Below the pieces are notes generated by a model. It was not told where the DNA came from, ran no database searches, and saw nothing but the letters and a program-made list of their open reading frames with translations. From an uncultured Prevotellaceae bacterium (GTDB taxonomy: Bacteria > Bacteroidota > Bacteroidia > Bacteroidales > Muribaculaceae), in assembly GCA_937898675.1 (NCBI GenBank), contig CALEJB010000035.1, forward strand, positions 1 to 64,000: DNA of 64,000 nt. Reading direction: 5' to 3'. Positions 7,990 to 16,712 of this stretch are shown here, one piece after another. Positions within the stretch are counted from its first letter, which is position 1. Every line of letters begins with the position of its first letter. Both the position numbers and the translations under genes were made by a program.

Positions 7990-9126
7990 TTAAATCTTCA
8001 CACCCATCACCTCAAACTTGTAGAGAATGTCATTGAGCACATTCTGCGGTTTGTTATTCTCAGGATCGAGTTCAGCAGCCTTCTTCAAGAACGGAATTGC
8101 TTTCTCGTAGATGGGCTGAATCTTGGGAACCAGTTCCTTGTTGGTGGCATTGGGATTGTCATCGATGATCTTCTGTGCCTGGAGGTAGAGGCAACGGCCG
8201 ATGTCAAAGTGTGCATTGGCGTAGTCGGGAGCAACCTCGGCGGCCTTCATGTAGAGGGGCAGAGCTTCCTCAATGCCCTTCTCGAGCTCGGTGGTAAAGC
8301 CCTTGATGTCCCATAGGGTGCCATTGCTGGGGTCACTGGCCAGAGCATTGTCAATGAATGCATAGGCCTTGGCATACTCCTGATTGTCAAGCATGCCCTG
8401 TACCATGTTGGCGAGCGACGAAGTCTGGAAGTCCACGATGCTGTTCTCGGTATAACCCAACTTGCGGGCAATGGTGAACGCATTGTAAGCGTTGGCAAAG
8501 TCCTGCATGTTGTAATCAGCATAACCCTCAAAGAAGCGCACCTGTGCCAGCGTGCTGTCGGCAGGCGCCATGCCATTCTCCACAGCAAAGGGAGCGGTTG
8601 CCAGATTAGCATAGTTGGCAAACGCCTTGGCGCAGTTTGCCCAGTCGCTGTTCTGTAGGCAAGTGTTACCAACATTGGCAATGTCACCAAGGTGACCAAC
8701 AAGCGCATTGACGATTTCCTTGCTGTACTTGGTCTTGAACTTCTTGGAGCCGTCCTTGTTGAGCTTGGGAGCGCCGTTCTTGTCCATCTCGATGATGGTG
8801 TCGAGGGGCAGAGCTTTCTGATAGTAAGCGTAGGCCTGGGTGAGCGCCTCGCTCATGACATTGTCATCGACGGGCTGCTGCATCAGCTTCATCTCATACA
8901 TCTTGTCGAACAAGCCGAAAGCGGCCTTGCCGGCGGTGTACCAAGTGAGCACGTCGTTGGCGGTCTCGGGGTTGGTGAATGCGGGCTCAATCTGATCAAG
9001 CACATTCATATAAGCCTCGGCGTTACCGCTCGCAGCCATCTTGGCAAGGTCTTTCACGAGGCTCATCTGAGCCGATGCGCTGAATGCCAGTGCGGCACAT
9101 GCGCCCAAAAGAATCATTTTTTTCAT
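7990..9126 (-). CDS. Secreted TPR-repeat protein, second of two paralogs
   Basis: The 378-residue protein has a signal peptide (cleavage likely after SASA, near residue 19) and a string of helical repeats, including EEALPLYMKAAEVAPDYANA and AIPFLKKAAELDPENNKP, which fit the TPR consensus. It is paralogous to the 6600-7841 product but shorter. It begins 33 bp after gyrA on the same strand. Only a weak -7-like sequence (9141-9148) lies between, so it may be transcribed with gyrA. The function is unknown. The fold suggests protein-protein contacts in the periplasm or at the outer membrane, and no catalytic motif is visible. Confidence 0.85.
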   Translation of the reverse strand: MKKMILLGACAALAFSASAQMSLVKDLAKMAASGNAEAYMNVLDQIEPAFTNPETANDVLTWYTAGKAAFGLFDKMYEMKLMQQPVDDNVMSEALTQAYAYYQKALPLDTIIEMDKNGAPKLNKDGSKKFKTKYSKEIVNALVGHLGDIANVGNTCLQNSDWANCAKAFANYANLATAPFAVENGMAPADSTLAQVRFFEGYADYNMQDFANAYNAFTIARKLGYTENSIVDFQTSSLANMVQGMLDNQEYAKAYAFIDNALASDPSNGTLWDIKGFTTELEKGIEEALPLYMKAAEVAPDYANAHFDIGRCLYLQAQKIIDDNPNATNKELVPKIQPIYEKAIPFLKKAAELDPENNKPQNVLNDILYKFEVMGVKI

Positions 9127-9159
9127 TTTCTTTAACAGTTTAAAGTTAGTATTGTTGAT

Positions 9160-11721
9160 TTATTCGTTGTCGTTGTTATTATCTTTGTTCACTTCGGCAT
9201 CGTTGCCAGTCTGCTGCTCGGGTGCCTCGTTGCCCTGCTCGCCGGCGAAAGCGTCGCGAACGCCCTCCTCGTCGGTGGTCTCGGGCTCGGTGTCAACCTT
9301 GCAAACCGATGCGATCTCATCATTCTTCTTCTCCAGGTTGATAAGGCGGACGCCCTGAGTGGCGCGGCCCACAACCCTGAGCGAGCTGACGCGCAGCCTG
9401 ATGGCGATGCCGCTCTTGTTGATGATGACGAGGTCATTGCCATCGTTCACATTCTTAATTGCAATAAGCTTGCCAGTCTTGGCGGTGACGTTAATGGTTT
9501 TAACACCTTTGCCGCCACGATGGGTGACGCGGTAGTCCTCGAGGGCGCTGCGCTTGCCCATACCCTGCTCCGAGACCACGAGCACATTGTCGAGCGTGCC
9601 GGCACGCATGCAAATCATGCCGATGACCTCGTCGCCGGGCTTGAGCGTCATGCCCTTCACGCCCGTTGCGGTGCGGCCCATGGCGCGAACCTGGGTCTCG
9701 GCAAAGCGGATGGCGTAGCCCTCGTGGTTGGCGAGAATCACCTCGCTGTCGCCCTCGGTGAGGATGGCGCCCACAAGCTGGTCGTCCTCGGCGATATTGA
9801 GGGCGCGCACGCCGTTGGCACGGGGACGCGAGTATTCACTCAGACGCGTGCGCTTGACGATACCGTTCTTGGTTGCAAAGACGATGTAATGCGACTTGTT
9901 ATACTCGGGGTCGGTAAGCGCCGTGGCACGGACAAAGGCCATGATGCGGTTCTCCGGGCCCAGGTTGAGCAGGTTTTGGATAGCCCTGCCCTTGCTGTTC
10001 TTGGTGCCCTCGGGAATCTCAAACACGCGCAGCCAGTAGCAACGGCCCAAGGTGGTGAAGAACAACATATAATTGTGGTTGGTGGCTTCATAGACATACT
10101 CGATGAAGTCCTCGTCGCGCGTGTCGCTGCCCTTGGCACCGACGCCGCCGCGTGCCTGGGCGCGGTATTCCTTGAGCGGCGTACGCTTGATGTATCCAAA
10201 GTGCGAGATGGTGATGATCATGGGGTCGTCGCTGTAGAAGTCCTCGGCGTTCATCTCCTCGCTGCTGTATTCGATCTGGGTGCGGCGTTCGTCGCCAAAA
10301 CTGCGCTTAACCTCCATCAGCTCCTCCTCGATAACCTTGCGGCACTCAGCGGGGTCGTCGAGGATGGCCTGCAGGTGCTCGATGGTCTTGCGCACCTCAG
10401 CCAACTCATCGTGCAGTTTGGCTTGCTCCAAGCCGGTGAGTTGGCGCAGGCGCATCTCCACGATGGCGCGGGCCTGAATCTCGTCGAGAGCAAAGCGCTC
10501 GCACAGACGCTGCATAGCGTGCTCAGTGGAGTTGCTGCTCTTGATGATGGCAATCACCTCGTCGATGTTGTCGCTGGCGATGATGAGTCCCTCAAGGATG
10601 TGGGCGCGCTCCTGCGCCTTCTTGAGGTCGTAACGGGTGCGGCGGATGACCACCTCATGGCGGTGCTCCAGGAAGTAGTGGAGCAGTTGCTTGAGGTTGA
10701 GCATCATGGGCCTGCCGTTAACAAGGCACACGTTGTTGACGCTGAACGACGACTGCAGTTCGGTCATCTTGTACAACTTGTTGAGCAGCACGCTGGGGTT
10801 GAAGTCTTTCTTCACATCAATGACGATGCGCATGCCGTGGCGGTCGCTCTCGTCGTTGATGTCGGCGATGCCTTCGATACGCTTCTCCTCCACCAGGCGT
10901 GCGATGTTCTCAATGAGTTCGCGCTTGTTGACATTGTAGGGAATCTCGTTGACGATGATGCGCTCGTGGTTCTTGTCGCTCTCGATTTCGGCCTTGGCGC
11001 GCACGACAATGCGTCCGCGGCCTGTCTCGAAAGCGTCCTTAACGCCCTGGTAACCGTAGATGATGCCACCCGTGGGAAAGTCCGGCGCCTTGATGTACTG
11101 CATCAGGTCGCTCACCTCCATGTCGGGGTTCTCGAGCATAGCCAGGCAAGCGTCAATGCACTCGCCCAGGTTGTGGGGAGCCATGTTGGTGGCCATGCCG
11201 ACGGCGATACCCGTGGCGCCGTTCACCAGCAGATTGGGGATGCGCGTGGGCAGCACGGTGGGCTCGGTGAGCGTGTTGTCGAAGTTGGGCACAAAGTCCA
11301 CGGTGTCTTTTTCCATGTCCTCCATCATGCTCTCGCCCATCTTGTCGAGACGGACTTCGGTGTAACGCATGGCAGCGGGGCTGTCGCCGTCGATGGAGCC
11401 GAAGTTGCCCTGGCCATCAACCAGGGGGTAACGCATAGCCCAATCCTGGGCCAGGCGGACCATGGCAAGGTAAACCGACGAATCGCCGTGGGGATGATAC
11501 TTACCCAGCACGTCGCCCACGATGCGGGCCGACTTCTTGTAAGCGGCATTGGAGTTGTTGTGTAACTTATCCATGCCGAAGAGTACCCTGCGGTGCACCG
11601 GCTTGAAGCCGTCGCGCACATCGGGCAGCGCACGAGACACGATGACAGACATCGAGTAGTCGATGTAACTCGACTTCATCTCGTTCTCAATGTTGATCTC
11701 TAAAATTCGATCGTTGTCCAT
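9160..11721 (-). CDS. gyrA: DNA gyrase subunit A
   Basis: GyrA is the breakage-reunion subunit of the type II topoisomerase that adds negative supercoils. The 853-residue chain has the catalytic Tyr120 in MRYTEVRL, the HPHGDSSVY region (residues 76-84) and the GyrA-box-like [10 protein letters not shown] in the C-terminal beta-pinwheel, which marks it as gyrase rather than ParC. It ends in a strongly acidic tail of about 45 residues. The start at 11721 ([10 protein letters not shown]) replaces an upstream in-frame start at 11760 because it gives the normal GyrA N terminus. The residue matching E. coli Ser83 is Ser81. The one matching Asp87 is Leu85, not acidic. The neighbouring gene is not gyrB. 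Confidence 0.97.
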   Translation of the reverse strand: MDNDRILEINIENEMKSSYIDYSMSVIVSRALPDVRDGFKPVHRRVLFGMDKLHNNSNAAYKKSARIVGDVLGKYHPHGDSSVYLAMVRLAQDWAMRYPLVDGQGNFGSIDGDSPAAMRYTEVRLDKMGESMMEDMEKDTVDFVPNFDNTLTEPTVLPTRIPNLLVNGATGIAVGMATNMAPHNLGECIDACLAMLENPDMEVSDLMQYIKAPDFPTGGIIYGYQGVKDAFETGRGRIVVRAKAEIESDKNHERIIVNEIPYNVNKRELIENIARLVEEKRIEGIADINDESDRHGMRIVIDVKKDFNPSVLLNKLYKMTELQSSFSVNNVCLVNGRPMMLNLKQLLHYFLEHRHEVVIRRTRYDLKKAQERAHILEGLIIASDNIDEVIAIIKSSNSTEHAMQRLCERFALDEIQARAIVEMRLRQLTGLEQAKLHDELAEVRKTIEHLQAILDDPAECRKVIEEELMEVKRSFGDERRTQIEYSSEEMNAEDFYSDDPMIITISHFGYIKRTPLKEYRAQARGGVGAKGSDTRDEDFIEYVYEATNHNYMLFFTTLGRCYWLRVFEIPEGTKNSKGRAIQNLLNLGPENRIMAFVRATALTDPEYNKSHYIVFATKNGIVKRTRLSEYSRPRANGVRALNIAEDDQLVGAILTEGDSEVILANHEGYAIRFAETQVRAMGRTATGVKGMTLKPGDEVIGMICMRAGTLDNVLVVSEQGMGKRSALEDYRVTHRGGKGVKTINVTAKTGKLIAIKNVNDGNDLVIINKSGIAIRLRVSSLRVVGRATQGVRLINLEKKNDEIASVCKVDTEPETTDEEGVRDAFAGEQGNEAPEQQTGNDAEVNKDNNNDNE

Positions 11722-11804
11722 TATTCTTGTAGTTCTTTTAAATCTTGCATGACACCGCACAGCAGGCTCTCATTAGCCCCAGGCTTGCACGAATGCCACG
11801 ACAT

Positions 11805-11817
11805 TAGGTTTAACCTA
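11805..11817. promoter_or_regulatory. 13-bp palindrome at the gyrA transcription start
   Basis: TAGGTT-T-AACCTA is a perfect palindrome around a central T. It touches the downstream edge of the gyrA -7 box, covering the expected +1. It could bind a regulator or form a hairpin at the 5' end of the mRNA. Confidence 0.45.
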
Positions 11818-11841
11818 CAAATTTACAAACTTTTCTCCAAA
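11818..11841 (-). promoter_or_regulatory. gyrA promoter (short spacer)
   Basis: On the minus strand TAAATTTG (11825-11818) matches the -7 consensus. The nearest TTTG that leaves a plausible spacer (11841-11838) is 12 bp upstream rather than the usual 19-22. The leader to ATG 11721 is about 90 nt. Confidence 0.5.
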
Positions 11842-11980
11842 CGCCGTTGATGTTTTGGCGACTTTTTGACTGCGATAGGGAGAAAATGTTTAATCAAAGC
11901 AAAAAAACGGCACATTTAGGGTGAAATTTGGGCAAAAGGCAGAATTTTGGGCGCCGTTTTTTGCATCATGCGCATGATTA

Positions 11981-12004
11981 TTGCAGATGTTATCACTACC
12001 TTTG
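11981..12004 (+). promoter_or_regulatory. Exonuclease promoter (short spacer)
   Basis: TACCTTTG (11997-12004) is a clear -7 box. The nearest TTG (11981-11983) is 13 bp upstream. The box lies inside the longer reading frame that begins at 11947 and so supports ATG 12052. Confidence 0.6.
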
Positions 12005-12051
12005 TATCCCGAAAACGGCAATACGACCAACGTCATTATTTCAGAACAGCT

Positions 12052-12543
12052 ATGGACAACTTTGCAGCAATAGATTTTGAGACCGCCAACCGCGAGTGCA
12101 GCAGCGTGTGCAGCGTGGGGGTGGTCGTCGTGCGCGACGGAGTAATATCCGACACCTACTATTCGCTCATTCAACCCGAGCCCAACTATTACAACTACTT
12201 TTGCCGCTGTGTGCACGGCCTGGGGCATGCCGACACCGACGACGCCCCCGTGTTCCCCGTGGTGTGGGCCGAAATCGAGCCGCTCATCGAGGGCCTGCCG
12301 CTGGTAGCGCACAACAAGGCCTTTGACGAGAAGTGCCTCAAGGCGGTGTTCCGCTGCTATCAGATGGATTATCCCGACTACGAATTCAGGTGCACGCTGG
12401 TGGCATCCAGACGCGTCCTGCCTGACCTGCCCAATCACCAACTGCACACCGTGGCCGCGGCCTGCGGCTACGACCTCAAGAACCACCACCACGCCCTCGC
12501 CGATGCCGAAGCATGCGCAAGAATCGCGATGGAAATCATGTAA
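12052..12543 (+). CDS. DnaQ-like 3'-5' exonuclease (DEDDh)
   Basis: The 163-residue protein is a single exonuclease domain of the DnaQ/PolC-epsilon type. Exo I is AAIDFETAN (residues 5-13, with Asp and Glu), Exo II is LVAHNKAFDEKCL (Asp), and Exo III is HHHALADAEACARI, with the His and Asp of the DEDDh class. It should remove nucleotides from single-stranded 3' ends using two metal ions. The free-standing form could proofread, trim repair intermediates or degrade small nucleic acids; the sequence does not choose between these. ATG 12052 is used because the -7 box is at 11997-12004. It converges on the FGE-domain gene with 27 bp between. Confidence 0.9.
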   Translation: MDNFAAIDFETANRECSSVCSVGVVVVRDGVISDTYYSLIQPEPNYYNYFCRCVHGLGHADTDDAPVFPVVWAEIEPLIEGLPLVAHNKAFDEKCLKAVFRCYQMDYPDYEFRCTLVASRRVLPDLPNHQLHTVAAACGYDLKNHHHALADAEACARIAMEIM

Positions 12544-12570
12544 AAATCGTGAACATCACGGCCGTTGCCA

Positions 12571-13602
12571 TCACAGGGCGAGGCGGAGGCCCAGATTCTC
12601 GCCTCTGGCAGCAGGCAAAGCGCTGTTGCGGTTAGAGACACGGCAACTGGCGGCGGTGCCCGACCAACTGCCGCCACGCGTGACACGGTTAGTGCCCGCC
12701 TGGGGGCCGGTCGGGTTGGTTTGGTCATCGGGGGCATAGTCGCCCTTCCAGTCTTGGCACCATTCCCACACATTGCCGCTCATGTCATAGAGGCCCAACT
12801 CGTTGGGAGTCATGGAGGCAACAGCCTGTGTGCCGCTGGCCGCATAGCACGCCACAACGTCAATTGCATTGCCGCCGGCATACAAGCATCCTTTGCCCAT
12901 GTTGCCGCCACGTGCCGCAAATTCCCACTCGGCCTCGGTGGGCAAGCGAAACGCCATGCCTGTGAAACGGTTTAACTCGGCAATGAACTCCAGGCAGGTG
13001 GCCCACGAAACATATTCCACGGGGCGTTGCAGGTTGTCGGAATAATAAAACCTGCTTGAGAAATGGCTTGGGTTGGTGCCCATCACGGCCAGCCACAGTT
13101 CTTGCGTCACCTCGGTTTGGCCGATGGAATAATCTGACAACGTCACCCGATGGGCAGGTTTTTCATCATCACTGGCCTCTTCGTCGGTGGTCCCCATGGT
13201 GAATGAGCCGCCATCAACCGCCACCATCGTGAATTTCACGCCGTTTACTGAGAATATCTCGGGCTGCGTTCCTGTTGCCAGAGCGGGGATTTCAACCGAG
13301 AACACTTCACTTTGCGCCATCGGCATATCGCCACTCTTGACTGTTGCATAGGCAGTTACAGTGCACGCTACGCTACCGCGGGCAATGACGCAAGGATTGT
13401 CTGCCGGCTGGCCGTCGATGAACAACGCCACATCGCCGTCACCGGTAGCCAAGACAGTGACATTGTCGCCTGTCACGCGTGTTGCAATAACAACACTGGC
13501 AACAGCGGGTTCGTCTTGGTCGTCACAAGCGGCAAAGGGGAGCAGCATCAGCAAGGCCAGCAAGGCCAGCAAGGCCATCATTATTCTCTTGAGAGTGTCC
13601 AT
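12571..13602 (-). CDS. Lipoprotein with formylglycine-generating-enzyme (SUMF1-like) domain
   Basis: The 343-residue product has a very Leu/Ala-rich signal peptide ending in the lipobox FAAC (Cys26). A domain of about 80 residues follows that looks like a bacterial Ig-type fold, then an FGE-sulfatase domain. The domain hallmarks are GGSFTMGTTDEEASDDEKP, VTQELWLAVMG, RLPTEAEWEFAARGG, GLYDMSGNVWEWCQDW and RGGSWSG. The active Cys pair of true formylglycine-generating enzymes is not evident, so a binding or structural role at the membrane is more likely than sulfatase maturation (inference). No sulfatase gene is nearby. In-frame 9-bp repeats occur within the signal peptide (13549-13577). It has its own promoter. 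Confidence 0.88.
   Translation of the reverse strand: MDTLKRIMMALLALLALLMLLPFAACDDQDEPAVASVVIATRVTGDNVTVLATGDGDVALFIDGQPADNPCVIARGSVACTVTAYATVKSGDMPMAQSEVFSVEIPALATGTQPEIFSVNGVKFTMVAVDGGSFTMGTTDEEASDDEKPAHRVTLSDYSIGQTEVTQELWLAVMGTNPSHFSSRFYYSDNLQRPVEYVSWATCLEFIAELNRFTGMAFRLPTEAEWEFAARGGNMGKGCLYAGGNAIDVVACYAASGTQAVASMTPNELGLYDMSGNVWEWCQDWKGDYAPDDQTNPTGPQAGTNRVTRGGSWSGTAASCRVSNRNSALPAARGENLGLRLAL
13549..13577. repeat. 9-bp tandem repeat in a signal-peptide coding region
   Basis: The unit cagcaaggc occurs three times in tandem, preceded by related cagcatcag units. It encodes the LALLALLM core of the signal peptide. Being a multiple of three, changes in copy number would lengthen or shorten the hydrophobic core without a frameshift. 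Confidence 0.7.
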
Positions 13603-13619
13603 AGAAATGTAATTTTGGG

Positions 13620-13641
13620 CAAAGTTACGTCATTTTTTCAA
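13620..13641 (-). promoter_or_regulatory. Promoter of the FGE-domain lipoprotein (short spacer)
   Basis: On the minus strand TAACTTTG (13627-13620) precedes ATG 13602 by 17 nt. The nearest TTG (13641-13639) is 11 bp upstream of the box. Confidence 0.55.
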
Positions 13642-13761
13642 TATGAGACCCGCCTATGGCAGATGAATAAGGGCATGACAGCGCATTGTGGTGCTGTGCA
13701 TGCCCTCGTTCACGATTTTCTTGACTTTCTCAGGTTTTTCTGGCAGTTTTTAGGGTCTATA

Positions 13762-15165
13762 TCAATGTAAAAGATTGGCGGTTATTGCTTCGACCTCACC
13801 CGAAAAGTCCTTTTCGATGGACATGCGCTGCTCGATTTGGGTGCAAGCGTGCAGGACTGTGGCGTGTGTGCGGTCGAGTTTTGCGCCGATGCTGGTCGAA
13901 GACATCTGCGCCTGGGTCTTGGCCAGGTACATGACAAGCTGGCGGGCATCACTGATTTCGCGCTTGCGCGACTTGCCGTAAATCAAGTCCTTGGGCATGT
14001 TGTAATAGTCGGCCACCGTCTCGGCAATGAACTCAAAGGAGATTTGCCGCTGGCTTCTCTTGACGGTGTTGCCGATGACCGAGCGCGCCAGGTCGATGTT
14101 GATGTCGCGGTCGAGCATCGTGGCATGGGCCAAAAGGGAGACCATCACGCCCTCGAGCTCGCGCACGTTTTCGGTGACCGTGTTGGCGATAAAATCAAGG
14201 ACTTCGCCGCTGATGTTGAGGCCGCCCTGTGCCGCCTTCATGGCCAGGAAGCGCCGGCGCAGCTCAAAGTCGGGTTTCTCCAGTTCGACCGTCATGCCCC
14301 ACTTAAAGCGGGAGGTAAGCCTGGGCACCATGCCATCGAGTTCGCTCGGGCGGCAGTCGCACGACATGATGAGCTGACGCTGGTGCTGGTGCAAGTGGTT
14401 GAAGATGTGGAAGAACGTATTCTGTGTTCCCGTCTTGCCGGCGAATTCTTGAATGTCGTCAAGCAAGAGGACATCAATGCTCAAATAGAAATTGATGAAG
14501 TCGTTGATTTTGTTCTGCCTGCAGGCAGTTGTGAACTGGTGCTCAAACACGCGGGCGGGCACATAAAGCACACGGGCGCGCGGATTATTCTCCTTGATTC
14601 GGATTCCGATGGCCTGCAGGAGGTGGGTCTTGCCCACGCCTGTGGAGCCAAAGACAAAATAAGGATTATAAGTCTTCACCTCGGGATGGTCGGCAATGGC
14701 CCGGGCGATGCTTACCGCGAGTTTGTTGCTCATGCTGCCGCAATAGTTCTCAAAGGAATACTTGGGATTGAGCTGCGGGTCGATGTCCTCGAAACTGTCA
14801 CCGCTGTCAAACGGGTTGGCAATCTTGGGCTGGCGCAGTTTGAGTTCCTGACGCAGTCTGTTGCTGGAATTGTCGCCATTCAGCTCCACGGCACTGGACT
14901 CATCGCCGCCCACCACATTATATCTATAAGTAAGCTTGACGCCCTCGCCAAAGACCTTCTTCAGAGCCGCGGAGAGGATATTGATATAACGGCCTTCAAT
15001 CTGCTCAACAAAGAACTGTGAGGGAACCCGTAAGGTGACATAATTGGTTTCCTGGTCAAAATCAACGGCCACAATAGGGGCGAACCAGGCATCAAACTGA
15101 CTGGCCGGCAAGTTTGCCTTGATGACGTCAAGGCAACTGTTCCACTGTTGTGCAACGTTATTCAT
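13762..15165 (-). CDS. dnaA: Chromosomal replication initiator DnaA
   Basis: DnaA is the AAA+ initiator that binds DnaA boxes and opens the origin. The 467-residue chain has domain I (1-80), a variable linker (about 85-135), Walker A GSTGVGKT (173-180), Walker B LLLDD (about 233-237), an Arg-finger region VPRLTSRF (about 280-287) and the C-terminal helix-turn-helix. The DNA-recognition signature reads DRTHATVLHA with His434 and Thr436. The positions equivalent to E. coli Asp433 and Thr435 are Thr and Ala, and the loop before them is one residue shorter than in E. coli. The gene is not next to dnaN or recF. Its 5' flank is a 416-bp AT-rich gap. Confidence 0.97.
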   Translation of the reverse strand: MNNVAQQWNSCLDVIKANLPASQFDAWFAPIVAVDFDQETNYVTLRVPSQFFVEQIEGRYINILSAALKKVFGEGVKLTYRYNVVGGDESSAVELNGDNSSNRLRQELKLRQPKIANPFDSGDSFEDIDPQLNPKYSFENYCGSMSNKLAVSIARAIADHPEVKTYNPYFVFGSTGVGKTHLLQAIGIRIKENNPRARVLYVPARVFEHQFTTACRQNKINDFINFYLSIDVLLLDDIQEFAGKTGTQNTFFHIFNHLHQHQRQLIMSCDCRPSELDGMVPRLTSRFKWGMTVELEKPDFELRRRFLAMKAAQGGLNISGEVLDFIANTVTENVRELEGVMVSLLAHATMLDRDINIDLARSVIGNTVKRSQRQISFEFIAETVADYYNMPKDLIYGKSRKREISDARQLVMYLAKTQAQMSSTSIGAKLDRTHATVLHACTQIEQRMSIEKDFSGEVEAITANLLH

Positions 15166-15581
15166 TATAGGTATGTCTTAAACTTAGTAGTTGGTCTGTT
15201 TTATTGCTTTTCGCAGTACAAATTACGGGCAATATTTTCTTAAAAAAAAGAGCCCGAAAAATTTGTTTTTTTCATTTTGTGCGTAATGATATTGAAAGAC
15301 AATAGTTTAGACCATGATGCTTTTTTTGTGGCTTAAATGCCATTTTTATTTTGGCACAAACCTATAAATCAACGCATTAACAACATCATTAAATTTCTGG
15401 TTTCATTTGTGAACTGGCTAAACTGCGGTATATTTGGGCATCTTTACAAATGTAAATACCGATTCCGGTAGCAGAAAAAAAACTCTATTTAGACTGAGTC
15501 CAAATAGAGTTTTTAGCACTGAATTTTTTGTTAAAAAATCCCAACCGGGCACTATACAAAACTGCCGTTAAGCACATCTTG
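15166..15581. other. AT-rich intergenic region upstream of dnaA
   Basis: This 416-bp gap has no gene. It holds the MCE gene terminator (15475-15514), a TTTACA-AA-TGTAAA palindrome (15443-15456), a possible dnaA -7 box (TAGGTTTG on the minus strand, 15364-15357) and several A/T runs. I looked for DnaA boxes and found only two-mismatch candidates (near 15278 and 15328), so an origin here is possible but not shown. Confidence 0.5.
15475..15514 (-). terminator. Rho-independent terminator of the MCE gene
   Basis: Arms 15479-15490 and 15502-15513 are perfectly complementary over 12 bp. The inner GACT/AGTC can extend the stem. On the minus strand it is followed by a run of eight T. Confidence 0.85.
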
Positions 15582-16484
15582 TCAAAAGACCTTGATGCTG
15601 ATATAGCGCTTGGGATTGGCCTTGATGTCGGTAAGCAGCGAGTCGAGGCTTGCTACGGCACGGGTGGCGTTGTCATACAGCTGGCGGTCGCTCATCACCT
15701 TGCCCAGTGTGGAGTTCTTGTCGTTAAGCTGGTTGGTGAGCGCCTGCAGGTTGGCCAGGGTGGCGTTCAAGGCATTGACTGTTGAGTCAAGGGGCAGCGA
15801 CTTGAGCGACTGCGACAGGTCGGTGATGTTGTTGCTGGCCCCCGAAAGGTTGCCTGTGATGCCGTTCACATTATTCATCACTCCAGGAACCGAGCGGTTG
15901 AGAGTGTTCATCAGCACAGTGAGCTGCTGGGCGCTGGCATGGAGCTGCTGGGTGATGCCGTTGAGGCGCGCCAGCGATGCGGCCAGCGCGGGGTCACCGG
16001 TGAGACCGTTGACATTGGCCATAATGGAATCTACCTTGGGCATGACCTCGTTGACCGTGGGCAAGATGTTTTCGGTCACCTTGTCCATCAGGCCGGGCAG
16101 CCTGGTCGTCGGCAGAGTACTGCCCGACTTCAATGCCGGGCCGTCACCCAGGTTCAGCACCAGAGAGGCGCTTCCCAGCAGGCTTGACACCATGCTGACG
16201 GTGGTGCCCTCGGGAATCTGCATATCCTTGTTCATGCTCAGCAACAGGGTGATTTTATTGTTGCTGTAGTCATACTGAATCTCGCGAACCATGCCCACCT
16301 GGAAGCCGTTCACGGTAATGGGCGCAGCCTCGAGCAGGCCTTCGGCACTCTCGACCTGGGTATAGTAATAGTTGGCGGGTGTCAACAGGTTGACGCCTTT
16401 AAGGTATTTGATGCCCCAATACAACAACACGAGTCCGATGATAACGGTCAGCGCGATTTTGACGTTCTTATTGAAAAACTTCAT
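15582..16484 (-). CDS. MCE/MlaD-family lipid-binding protein
   Basis: The 300-residue protein has one N-terminal membrane helix (about residues 8-25) and an MCE domain (about 38-115), recognisable by ITVNGFQVGMVREIQ and the LLLSMNKDMQIPEGTTVSM segment. About 180 residues of helical sequence rich in Asn, Leu and Thr follow. MCE proteins form hexameric rings in the periplasm that carry lipids between the two membranes, usually with an ABC ATPase and permease. No MlaE or MlaF gene is in this window and the gene stands alone, so its partners must be elsewhere. A -7 box (TAATTTTG, minus, 16526-16519) precedes it and a strong terminator follows. Confidence 0.88.
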   Translation of the reverse strand: MKFFNKNVKIALTVIIGLVLLYWGIKYLKGVNLLTPANYYYTQVESAEGLLEAAPITVNGFQVGMVREIQYDYSNNKITLLLSMNKDMQIPEGTTVSMVSSLLGSASLVLNLGDGPALKSGSTLPTTRLPGLMDKVTENILPTVNEVMPKVDSIMANVNGLTGDPALAASLARLNGITQQLHASAQQLTVLMNTLNRSVPGVMNNVNGITGNLSGASNNITDLSQSLKSLPLDSTVNALNATLANLQALTNQLNDKNSTLGKVMSDRQLYDNATRAVASLDSLLTDIKANPKRYISIKVF

Positions 16485-16518
16485 ATCTGTTTCTTGTAAC
16501 TAATCAGATTTCAAACTG

Positions 16519-16526
16519 CAAAATTA
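16519..16526 (-). promoter_or_regulatory. -7 box of the MCE gene
   Basis: TAATTTTG on the minus strand, 34 nt before ATG 16484. No convincing -33 element was found. Confidence 0.45.
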
Positions 16527-16660
16527 CTATATTGTCTGATAATTAACCCGAAAATCAGAGATTTTTCGTTCCAATAATTGCCCCAAAATGGACAAAACAG
16601 GCTTTTGCGGACAAAAAATGCGTTAGTTTGAACAAAAAAACGCATCAGGACTGCATGTGT

Positions 16661-16683
16661 TTTGACGATTTTACCTATTTTTG
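16661..16683 (+). promoter_or_regulatory. aroE promoter (short spacer)
   Basis: TATTTTTG (16676-16683) with TTTG (16661-16664) only 11 bp upstream. The box lies inside the longer in-frame ORF, so ATG 16713 is the start. Confidence 0.5.
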
Positions 16684-16712
16684 CGAACAGCAAACCTAAT
16701 GACTGCAACGCA

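Larger units (their letters stand above)
11722..12051. other. Divergent intergenic region gyrA / exonuclease
   Basis: This 330-bp gap has no convincing gene. It holds the gyrA promoter and operator-like palindrome near 11805-11841, an AT-rich stretch around 11821-11900 and the exonuclease promoter at 11981-12004. Confidence 0.6.

Noticed and set aside
9520..11565. 681-residue open frame on the plus strand
   Set aside because: It lies entirely opposite gyrA, is rich in His, Val, Gly and Asp as expected from the reverse strand of GC-biased codons, and has no domain.
12571..13602. True formylglycine-generating enzyme that matures a sulfatase
   Set aside because: The FGE fold is present but the paired active cysteines are not evident and no sulfatase gene is in the window.
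13837..15021. 394-residue open frame opposite dnaA
   Set aside because: dnaA on the other strand is certain, and this frame has no motif or start signals.
15166..15527. oriC with standard DnaA boxes
   Set aside because: Only sequences with two mismatches to the DnaA box were found, so an origin is not claimed as a feature.
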